64,000 nt of DNA from Trichoplax adhaerens. Lineage: Eukaryota > Placozoa > Uniplacotomia > Trichoplacea > Trichoplacidae. The position numbers and the translations under genes are program-made. This document shows positions 40,701 through 52,067 of the stretch, in pieces; the first letter of the stretch is position 1, and each line of letters opens with the position of its first letter. The stretch lies in the NCBI RefSeq assembly GCF_000150275.1, contig NW_002060947.1, positions 5,964,286-6,028,285 of the forward strand, written 5' to 3'. The notes under the pieces were generated by a model. It searched no databases, was not told where the DNA came from, and was given only the letters and a program-made list of their open reading frames with translations.

Positions 40701-42856
40701 TTATAGTATATGCACCGAGCTATCATAGCTAGTCTATATATGCAGTTTGGGTTTGAGTAATGGGACAACTCTAATACAATTATGTAGTTTATAAGAATAA
40801 TATAAATGTCCATGGAGTCAAGATTTACTTTAGATCAGTAGTTGTTATGAACTAAATATTATAGACAAATAAAATGAAAGCATTGAACTTCGAAGTATCT
40901 TCTTGGTCACCAATTCATTAATAGCTTTCAAATAATTATCCAATTAAAATACTAGTTTTGAGTCGGAGCTCACTCGCTATGCTCACAGTCAATTAATTTT
41001 AAAGTTCAAATAATAATAAATCGCTTAGTTGCACTTAGTAGAATAATATTATATTTTAGTAATCATGTTCATCAGTATATTGGATTTGAATATTAATTTA
41101 CTTGATATGGACGTTAAATTTCATACATAATCAATTTTTCACTTATAGGGCACTATGTTTTAAACGTTCTTAATGCAGTGGTATTATTATAGAATGTTCT
41201 ATTAACTTTTACATACTATAAACTACTTAGAAGCAAGTTGCAAATCGGCAAGACTTTACAACAATAATAAATTGCAGAGCAACCAAATCAAATTTTTCAC
41301 TAAAAGAACGGCATGTTATTACACTAATTATGATTTAGAGCGACCCTATATCGCTCTTATGTAATTTATTTTGGCTTAAAAATTTTAAATGATAATACCA
41401 TATATTCATGATCAGGGAACGCATCTGATCTTAAATCTACTATGGAATGCAAGCCCACTACAGTTGGCGTTATCTGATAGTCTTATCCATTTATTCATTA
41501 TGTTAATTTCAATTAGGATATACTATTAGTAAATTTAAGGCTACTATTTTTGGCTAGTTTACATTCCCCATGTTCTATTTTTATAATCTATAAAAAAATA
41601 GCAGCAAAATTGACCTAAAGGCCGTAGTCCGATACTTTATTAGGATTAAAGGTAAGGATTAGATATTCTTTTGACTACCATATTGATATTTATTCCACGT
41701 TTAACCTATATTAAATGGATGATGTTAAGGGTATAATAATATAGCCTGTATAATGACGAATACAAAGTGTACAAAATTTTCATGCACTCTATAATATTTA
41801 ACTGGCGAAAGAACAGACCAAAGGAAAAGTAAGAGAAATAAAAGCTGATTTTTCTTTTCCTTTTTCGGTTTTCAGTGTTCTTTTACTTGGTGCTGTTTGA
41901 GGCTTTTCAATTTATGATCTGCTAGATCTATTTTTAAAGATTTCTACCTACTAAATCTTTTACAGTCTCATATTTAAAAGCCACCAGCAATTTACGAACT
42001 TTTATGCTGCTTGCCAGGTAGTGCTACTACAGTAAACTGCTATTCATCCAACCCGGAATCATGCCTGTTGATTGGTCTTGAAAAAAGCTGATCACAGTGT
42101 TAATTACAATAATGCTAATTCCACAGCTATTGAAATCGAGACATCTATTCCTTATCATTATCAGTATCCTATGTTGTCCATGTCGTTATCATTATGAATT
42201 TTACTAGACCTCAAATATATTCATCAATTAGTTATGTTACCCGTACATGAATATGAGTGCGTATAATCTGCAAGAACGTTTTAAAAATAATTCAGCCTCA
42301 ATTATATTATTGCAATTGAAAGACCATTAGCTATTCTAATACTTAGGTATTTATTTAAACGAAGGCAAGTCTATCTAAAATGGTTATTTAACAATAATAA
42401 TCCAAATCCAACTTTAGTTATAAAACGATTGGGTAGGGATTCAATACTTGGTGCAAAATTTTCTCGTGAGATGCTTTCAGACAAACTCTACTTGTTAGAC
42501 AACTTCAGATAAATCCATTTATTGTAAATTACTTATCGTTAGCAATTTTAACATTTAGGTATTTATTTAAACAATTGCAATTCTATCTGAAGTGACAATA
42601 AAAAGCATTTGAATGCTATTGAAAAAGTGATAACTTTAAGAAGGCTAGAATAGGTTAAACTAAATTTTAATCAGGATTGAATATACGACAGCATACATGA
42701 TGTTAACAAGAATTAATTAAAACGAGATTAAAAAATTTTCAGTATATAAAATAAAGATACGCTGAAATAGATAAGTTTCTGTTAAATTGTTATAGCTATG
42801 GATTAAAAATCTATGAAATCATAGAATATATAGGATGCATAGAGCTAAATAGCAAT
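37788..42856. other. Intergenic region between genes C and D
   Basis: 5 kb of AT-rich sequence. The part near gene D (about 41640-41790 and 42480-42660) resembles the 3' flank of gene B. A 90-codon minus-strand frame at 39976-40248 begins with ATG but has no recognisable domain, and its composition is like the flanking DNA. No gene is called. Confidence 0.5.
42518..42523 (-). terminator. Polyadenylation signal AATAAA of gene D
   Basis: AATAAA on the minus strand, 334 bp beyond the terminal stop of gene D, in the same sequence context as the gene B signal at 8716-8721. Confidence 0.5.
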
Positions 42857-43366
42857 TTATAGGAATTCTTTATAGGTCACAGTAAAACCTCCACCATTCA
42901 TGTTGTAGTCTAATGAGGCACCGTTTATACCATATATATCCTAGACCTAACCAATAAAAGTAAAATAGAACTCATGCTTGTTAATATCCCAACTTTTACA
43001 AGAAAACTATCCATGTCTATTAGCTACAATGAAACCCATCGAATGGAGTAAGCAAATGAATCCTGAGCTAACGCATTAATATAATCATTAGCGAAATTAC
43101 CCTAGTATTAGAATTAAATACATGATTCTTAAATTCGCCACCCACGGTTACCGATACAATATAGGGAACTGTTATACCGTAAACCAAAATATTGCTTACA
43201 GTTGGTTCAATGGCATAATCATTCTTCACCATGTTGACAGTTAAAGTATCCTATAAAAATAGAAGAAGAATCCAGATTAAGAGTTAATACCTTCATATTG
43301 GCAATATTGATTATGTCAATATCGTCTCATCGTAGGCATGTCTAGATAAACGATTATAATTCTAAT

Positions 43367-43461
43367 CCATTTTAAATTTATATCTATACGTATAAAATCG
43401 CAAATCTTCTCCATTTTAAATTTATATCTATACGTATAGAATCGCAAATCTTCTCCATTTT
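43367..43461. repeat. 44-bp direct repeat in intron 19 of gene D
   Basis: Two nearly identical 44-bp copies start at 43367 and 43411, and the start of a third is at 43455. The unit begins CCATTTTAAATTTATATC and includes CGCAAATCTTCT. It is not present at the equivalent place in gene B. Confidence 0.85.
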
Positions 43462-45259
43462 CTATCTAAATAGCATCGCAGAGCATAACATTGACAGGCT
43501 TTCGGTTGCTTTGTTCATGTGATTGTCTACAATACTTTCAACCTTGAGCATTAGCCTATTTGCAACAGTATATCATAAAATACCTTAGTAGCCTTCATAG
43601 TCATGTAGGTATATTGATTATTCTTAATAGTATCTAGAAAAATAAGAGCTTAGTAAATAAACAACAAATAATATCACCAGATGATCTTCAAGACAATGCT
43701 AATGCCGACATGGGCAAAGATTTATTTTAATAAGCAGAAATAAAATGCATGATTAATACCGAGACTTAGAATTTGTAAGAGTGTCATTGATACTAGAGAT
43801 CTAGACTATACTTTCTACTTTAAAGTAATTAAAAAATTCTTGATATTGTATTTTGGAAAGAATAAAAGCTTGAAATCGCACGATATATAGCTACAAAATA
43901 AACTGGTTATCCGATCATCAATACTTTTAAAACACTTGCTAGACGTTGCAGCTAGTACGATGCCGAAATAGAAGTACTAATAACGTCTTCTATCAAGGTA
44001 TAAATTTACTTGGCATCGACGATTGATATAAAGCAATAGTTTATGGGGAAAATGCCAAAATCAGTATTTTATAAAGTAATGTGTTCTTAATGCTATTGGA
44101 ATATTAATAAAAGATTTATTTAGTTACAGATTATCAATTTTAAAGTTATATCGATGATCACCAAATATTTATCATTGATTATATTAATTATAACGGCAGT
44201 AATTCATTATTCTTAAGATTACCTATGCTCTCCCCATCATCCCAAAAGAAGGACCCTTCTGCATAGTTGTTAGCACTGATAGCAATAATAATAGTAAATT
44301 TATTTTTTCGTCTGAAATGTAGAATAATATTACGTTAGAATAGTGTCAAATCGCATTTTAATCTTAATTTTTACTCATAGATACCATAAAGTACCTCAGA
44401 AGATTATTTTACGAGCATACGAACATGATAATCATATACGAGTTAGGACCAAGATTACGATTAAACCATAAGGAATCATACATAATAAGATAATCTAGCT
44501 GTTAATTTTCTTTTAATATATTGCTTCGTGCAAAATATGTTTCCGTTCATTTGAACGGGTAACTGATTAGCAAGTCTATTATTATTAATATAAAGGTAAA
44601 CTGATAAAATTAGGTCAAAAATTAATTTCATTCATACGTAGTCTTAGCGACATGAGGTATCGTAGGCAGATACATTTCCTATCTACGTTACAACTAAGAT
44701 GATAAAATATGTTTAAAGTAACAGCGATGTTTGCAAATACAGAGGGATGAAATATAGCCACCAAACCAAAATAATCATGTAACTGATTCTATGCCACTAT
44801 TGAATGCTATCTTCAAAGTTTAATAGAGCATTAAAAATAAATTTAGGATAGTTTACTTGGCTAGGACTACGATGACAACTAAATGACCTAGTAGAAGACC
44901 TTGATGATATGAACTTACGAGTAAACTGTAGTATTAGCCGGTTCTTGTACGACCATGATGCTTCCCCCACGCATATGAAGAGGAATATAATCTGCAGGAG
45001 CATTCAACGAAACATTACCTTTAGTTTTTAATTCTACACCCTATTGAAATCAGATTAATGCATGGAAAGTAGATATGACTAGCTCAAAGCTTAACATCTA
45101 TTTATCATGTAAGTAGCATAAGTTCTCTATTTTTTTATACTATCCCTCTTTAATATCATAAGGCAACCGTAGTAATGATATACTTACGGTATAATAGTCG
45201 AACCAACGCCCACTTGGAAAATAACCATAGACACTATTTGCATTCTATTTAATTGGAGA

Positions 45260-45620
45260 ATGATGTTTAATTGATTCGTCAATTAATATCAACATTTAGC
45301 TTCTGACATGTAAGAATCGTCAAAGAGTGGAATTATGATGGAATAATAAGAGGAGGATGATATTTAATTGATTCATCAATTAATATCAAACATTTAGTTC
45401 TCAACATTTAAGACTGATGAAAGAGTAAAACCATGGTAGAATATTTGATAGCAGAATGCTATCATTAAATTGCTTCATCAATTAATATTCAACATTTAGT
45501 TCTTAACGTTTAGATTGGATAAAAGTGGGACTATGGTTGAGTATTTAATATGCGAATAATGTTATTCAATTGATTCATCAATTAATATCTAACATTTAGG
45601 TTCTTAAGATTTACGATTGG
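45260..45620. repeat. Palindrome-bearing tandem repeat, about 100-bp unit, four copies, intron 15 of gene D
   Basis: Four copies at a spacing of about 97-101 bp. Each carries an inverted repeat: TTAATTGAT and ATCAATTAA with a 2-bp spacer at 45364-45383, an 8-bp-arm version around TTCG at 45267-45286, and imperfect versions near 45464 and 45567. The palindrome is followed by ATATC and ACATTTAG. Intron 15 of gene B lacks this array. Confidence 0.8.
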
Positions 45621-46056
45621 TCAAAGAGTGAAGTTATGAATAAAAATTGAAATTGAAATATAGGCAATTTTATCTTCAAATTCGAATTCATTAGACAATA
45701 GTTCATTATTTATAGCAAGAAAACAAGTTTGTAACTTACATCTTCCAAAATCGGAGTAATCAACAGTGCAGATCCCCACATAAATTGTTTATAAATGGAA
45801 CACGTGATTAAATCTGTTGGAAACTCCATCATTAACGAGCGCATAACGGTCTTTCCTTCTGTAGCTGCTTCATAAAATAAGGTATACAGATAAGGTAGCA
45901 ATCTATAACGTATGAGCAGAACTTTCCTAGCATTTACTGCATTTTGAGTATCAAATGCTGTTGAATGTTGAGGCTACAAAGGAAAATAAAGTAATTTTAT
46001 ACCATTAGAATTTTTCTTCTTCTATCCTAAAATATCAAACATTGATCTTTGTCTTA

Positions 46057-46257
<201 letters not shown>

Positions 46258-47164
46258 TTATGATTTACAATAGCATTGCAAATTACTGTACTACGCTTAA
46301 ATCTGAAAATTTACAAATTTCAAACATACAAATGGTATGCCAAATAGGTTAAACTCCAAGGAACCTGTTCAAAAGCGAACAAATGGTAGGAATTTATAAA
46401 GCCAATTATGATTAAAATTAGCTGAAAAAATTGTATCGATTTTATTCTATAATCAGGCTGTAGCCATTTGTGAATATTGATATCTCCTTTGAAGCAATGT
46501 AGAGTATATCCTAATAAAATGTTAACCGATAATAGAATAAGCCATGGATGGCCATTCAGATAGATTGTCGCCAAGCCAATGGCCACCATATTTACCACTA
46601 CCAGCAAAAGTCGAGCGACTAATCATGATACTTCGCTTTCCCGTCGCTGTATTGCAACCCCTAAGAAATTATTCGCAAGTTCTGCTCATAAGTAGGTATC
46701 GTAAGATTAAAACTATTTATATCAGCACTTGAATATACCATGAATGCTAATTAGTTTGATTTAAAGATATAATATAGACGCAAATACTACAAAATGCCAT
46801 AAAATTGCAAAGTTATCGACGGCAGAAGAGATTCAATCTCAATTATAATAATACATTGAAAAATTGACTTAACACATATAATTAAATAGGATATACTATG
46901 ATAATACCAGCTATGAAAATAAAATATAAAATTAAACTCTATTCAACTCTCTTTACTGTATTTGCAGCTTACTGTAAAGATGGCTCTATTTCACTATATC
47001 CATATAAACTGTGGGTGTTATAATGACTTCCCCAAGCCTGCTTGCCATCCATACAGATAGTTTGATTAAACAAAGTCTTTCCAATGATTGCCTCTACAAG
47101 CAGTTTTTAATTACTCAATTGCGTAATTAAATCAATACCTGTTTATATTTATATCTATAGAACT

Positions 47165-47740
47165 TAAAAGCAATATCTGAGGATAAAATAAATTAAAGTC
47201 TAAAAATTTAAACCACGTTGCCGTACAATTGGATCGATATCTGCTAAACGCGTATTAATATATTACATGTACAGGTAATATCTGACGATAAAGTATTTAT
47301 AATTACTAAAGTCTAAAAATTTAAATAAGACTGTTTTACAATTAGATCAATACCGGCTGTATTAAATTAATATGTAAAATCTACAGGCAATATCTGACGA
47401 TAAAATAATAACAATTACTAAAGTTTAAAAGTTTAGATTGTAAAGTCGTACAATTAGATCAATACCTACCATATTAATATATAGAATGTACTGGCAATAT
47501 CTGACCATAAAATAATTGCAATAACTAAAGTCTAAAAATTTAAACTATATTGCCGCATAATTTAATCCATACCTCCTATATTAATACGTTAAATGTGCAG
47601 GCAATATCTGACCATAAAATAATTATTACAGTCTAAAAATTTAAGCCATACTACCGTGCAGTTATATCAATGCCTGCTATGTTGATGTACAGGCATTATC
47701 CGATGATGAAATAAATCAATGTCTAAAAATTAAAACTCCT
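47165..47740. repeat. About 108-bp tandem repeat, six copies, intron 10 of gene D
   Basis: The block CAATATCTGACGATAAAATA, with variants, recurs near 47170, 47278, 47389, 47495, 47606 and 47694. Each is followed by ACTAAAGTCTAAAAATTTAA and then a CAATTAGATCAATACC-like block. The array fills most of the intron, which is 715 bp against about 185 bp for intron 10 of gene B. Confidence 0.85.
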
Positions 47741-49360
47741 AATCATTGCCACTAAACTATGACTCAAATTTTAAGATTTTACACAAATTAATTTCTTCAT
47801 TACTTGGTTTATATGGAGGATAGTTGTATTGATTGTTAATACAACCGACAATCAATCCAGGGACAAAGTTTGCCGGTTCATTCATGTCCTAACATCATGG
47901 GATAACAGTTATTTAGATTATTTGTCTCATGAAATTTTGTCTCTGATCACTACATCGAAAGCCAAAGGGCCTTACACCCGCTCAAACGATCCAATACAGC
48001 AGTTAATAGAATAGTTTAATTTTAAGATTTAATGTAGCTACATTAAATACCAATCCTTATCCTATAAAGAGAAATTTTCATCTTATCTGCTCAAAAATTG
48101 CCATCTAATACTAGAAATGATTTATACATTATTTTTTAAGACAATGGAACTTCTCAAACGCAGCAATCGATAGCAACTTACGAGCCATAGACCATCAAAT
48201 GGAATGGTTCTACGGAAATCAACAATCATATTTCTCCACCAAGTTTTTGTCGAGTCACTAGTAAAATCCGGAAACACGCTAGTTCCACGAGGCCATACCT
48301 ACAAGCGAAAATAAGCGGCATATATGTGTCTTTAGTACATATAGAATTGACTAATTTATCGTAGCTTATAGGGTGTCCTTTTTAGAAGCAGGCTTCTTAA
48401 TATCTTACTGGATATTTTGCTAAAAACTGGATTCCAGATTCGAATAATAATCATAATATTACCTTGCCAACAATCATTCTATCATCGCTATGACGAATAA
48501 AGATATTTCTTTGCATTCCTTCATCGTAGGGAGGATATGTGCCATTAGTTTCATTATTGCCGATCTGTGCATCCTAGTTGATGCAATAGAACAAGTGTCG
48601 AGCAATCGTAATTAATAGATGTTGTAAATAATTTAGCTGCTAGAAATACGAGTATAGAATATACTCGAGATTAATGCCATCATTACAAGTTTAATAATAT
48701 ATTTTTGGCCACGATTATGAAGATCGTCGATAAATTCGGGTAAACCACCGTAATTGACTGAATCATAGGTAAAACTTAGATGGTACTTGGTAAAGTCAAG
48801 ATCATTAAATTGGACGTCCTAAAAATAACTGAAATTCTATTTTCAGCCATCATCATTAAACTATCAGATCAAAATCATGCTGACAAACCTATTGGCGTTA
48901 AATACTTAATAGCATCAATAATATATATGCCGCTTATTTACCATTGGAATATCAGCTGTTCTCATTTCTTCCAGAACTTGCTGAACATGATCCAAATTTT
49001 GGTATCCCCAACGACTTAGTTGGAAACCCAAGGATTAATAAGGTGGCAAATAAGGTAATCCAATAGCCTTCAATATCAAGCCAATGGGGTTATTAGTAAA
49101 TTATTGGTACATAAGTATTGTAGGAAGCAGACTGGCGAGTTTCAAACAGCTGATTATGATTATAGGCCTAGCCTAGCTAGTCAAAATTTAATTAAACGAT
49201 TCATTAACTATGTTATAAGATTTTTAGTTTGGTCTAATACAATAATTAACTCAGCAGAAATTTAAAGCCAAGATATTTACATTTAATGTGATATTACAAT
49301 ATATTTGTCGTAGTTGCAGTTAGTAAAGCTCTAAGCCACTATGTTTACGTACAAGATCTA

Positions 49361-49513
<153 letters not shown>

Positions 49514-51565
49514 TCAATCGAGTTTGATGGTATAAATATCATTGTATCCAATTATATTGTTATAATCTTGTAGCTTTTAGACATACCCATAGCATTGCTA
49601 TTGGCTAAGAGAACAACGTTAGAGTTACCAGCATTATCTTCGATGTTTAAGTACATAGGATGTGTACTATACAAATTTTTATCAGGCTGATTAAAACAAG
49701 GATAATTTCATATCAGTATAGACTTTAAAAGTTAAAGAAATTCTAAGATGGCACAAAATCCTAATGCTTCAGCCAATATACTATACGCTATATACATAAG
49801 TAACTATATACTATTACTCCTAAAGTTTCAAATAAGTCTACTTAAACCGAGTTAAGGATAAAACAATTATTTCAAAAATTTGTTTAGCCGTTGTAAAAGT
49901 TGATCGTATACGAAATCGCAACGGCAACAAATTATTGACTATTCAAGGCTATAATACTTTGTTGTAATCCACGAAAAATATTAATACTATCAATTATAGC
50001 GGATCATGGAAAGCAGCAAGAACTTGTCTTATAACCGTAATTTAGCAGTGTGAGCTTAATTCTACTGTTCATAACTATGAAACATCAATGCAGTAATTAC
50101 AAGTGTATAATATCTAAAGCAATTTATTATCACAACTAGCTTTACCGGCCACTACCCGATTTTTATTTATTTTTTATAATATATTCTTAATATAGTAGTA
50201 ATCATTGCCAAAAAGTCAATAACACATTTTCTAGTCAGAAAGCAATAGCTGTAGCTTGATTCTAAATCTCTAAACTATTATCTGTCGGTCTAATATTAAG
50301 TAGATAACTAAATATTTCAGCTTTAAACTATAACAGCTGCCGAGATGAGTGTAAACTTTCTGCTACTAGTTACTAAACACTTTATAAAAGCGAAGAGATA
50401 GAAGTAAAAGTCAATCACTCTGATTTATAGCTATCAAGTCTATTGCAATATCTACTGTAGAGAGTAAACTTAATAAACTATTCAATATACCCCAAGAAAT
50501 TCGTCTCTAGCAAACATTCCCCAACGTTTCCAGTCCCAGTTTTTATGGACGAAGGACCGATGTTCATGTTCACCTAAGCCATAGAAATACTTGGATGGCA
50601 ATTTGGAAGAAATCTCCAAAAATTGATCTTCATAGATGAAGCCAGATACGCTGGAATCAAAACTATATCCAAATAAGAGATGTAAACATTAACAGCAATT
50701 AATTTTAAACGTTCTAGCTAACTCAATTTCTTGAAATGAAATTCCATTTCTAGTGTATCACAGAACTTACATGATAGTATTTGTCGATCGCCTTTTAACA
50801 ACTATAGCAAAAGGATCCGTTTTTACTTCAACATCGTATAGACGATTTGCAGCTGTTTGATCATTTGCATTCATAGTAGGAAATTTGATTGGCACTTCAT
50901 AGCGGGCTGTAGCGTTGTCCGTAAACTATAAATACGTAATGGACGTGTCAGTATTTCAGGTTAAACATGACAATAAATATTTCTCTAACTTAGCTCCACT
51001 CATTCTAGGTATCGATACTGTAATTAAACATTCAAACAGAATAAACGCTAATTCATGACATGGTGTTTAAAATATTACCCAATTTATAACTAGTAACCTC
51101 AGAATATTATTACTAATAACCGTAATAGCTGAAACGAATTTGGAATCCCTTAGCTATGTCGTAATCTCAGTACTACCGTAAATAGTGACAAGATACGCAA
51201 GTTATACTAATCTATTCGATCATATTAGATTGTTGTAGTTATAATGGTATAATTGTTAATTCGAGATTACTTTGTATAATTATTGGCTCAGAAAACTTGA
51301 CCTAGCATCATAATTACTTTAGCAATGTTGAATCGATGCAGGCACTAAAGAAAATTCTTGGATAATAACGATCTTAACTTAATAAACGATAAATGCTTAG
51401 GAATAACGAATAATTCGTTATCAATGACGAATTTTTAGCTAATTGATATCAATTTCCTTTAGCAGATTGTTACGGAGCAAAGCACCGTACATGTTAACTT
51501 AATTAAGTAGATTTCATTACGTAGCTATACGCGGTAAACAGTGATTATAAATATTAATCGTGCAT

Positions 51566-51570
51566 AGTTT
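51566..51570. repeat. Target-site duplication, left
   Basis: AGTTT directly before the LTR start. It is repeated at 52063-52067 directly after the LTR end. Confidence 0.75.
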
Positions 51571-52062
51571 TGTTAGACTACCTAGATGTACTGTAAGCGT
51601 GTTCTGAAATCTATTAGTATAATCTTTATAGATACTAATATTGGCATGGCCTTAGCACCCGCCGCGAAGTGCGAGTAGCTTACTGAGCATCGCTCGTTTA
51701 ATTGGCTATTTATTAGTTATTGCCAATTAAAGTTTTTTACTAATTGTATCTATAGTAAACTATATAGTTTATTGAGGGTTGTTTTCTTATAAGAACCCTG
51801 TAAATGTTATGTTGCTTAATTACTATGTGTGCACCTCAAGTTTGGCGGTAGAGTATAAAAGGAGGATCAAATGCTCAGCTCCTCAGTTCGTTCGTGATTA
51901 GAAAGCATTTCGGCTACTCTACCAATAAAACTATACTAAATTCTTAGAACAGTCTTACCCCTGTGTGACTGTAAGTAAAACAGGACTACCACACAGTAGA
52001 CCTAAGTGTAGTGGAGATAGGAATAAGTAATCTATTATTTTAGGGTAGTAGTTCGCAAAACA
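51571..52062 (+). mobile_element. Solo LTR of an LTR retrotransposon (492 bp)
   Basis: Starts TGTTAGACTACC and ends CGCAAAACA, so it has TGTT...AACA inverted ends. It is flanked by a perfect 5-bp duplication AGTTT (51566-51570 and 52063-52067). Inside, in plus orientation, are a locally GC-rich stretch (about 51655-51695), a TATA box TATAAAAGG (51854-51862) and AATAAA (51924-51929). These are the expected U3-R-U5 landmarks. There is no internal coding region and no second LTR, which fits deletion by LTR-LTR recombination. A 5-bp duplication fits Ty3/gypsy-, Copia- or BEL-type integrases; the superfamily cannot be told. It is antisense to gene D, inside its intron 1. Confidence 0.85.
51854..51862 (+). 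promoter_or_regulatory. TATA box of the solo LTR
   Basis: TATAAAAGG within the LTR, 62 bp before an AATAAA. This layout of promoter and poly(A) signal is typical of retrotransposon LTRs. It could drive a transcript on plus, antisense to gene D. Confidence 0.6.
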
Positions 52063-52067
52063 AGTTT
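52063..52067. repeat. Target-site duplication, right
   Basis: AGTTT directly after the LTR end, matching 51566-51570. Confidence 0.75.

Noticed and set aside
42941-42943. In-frame TAG in gene D exon 21 as firm proof of inactivation
   Set aside because: A shifted acceptor 6 nt downstream would remove it without changing the frame. Only the exon 6 stop is counted as firm.
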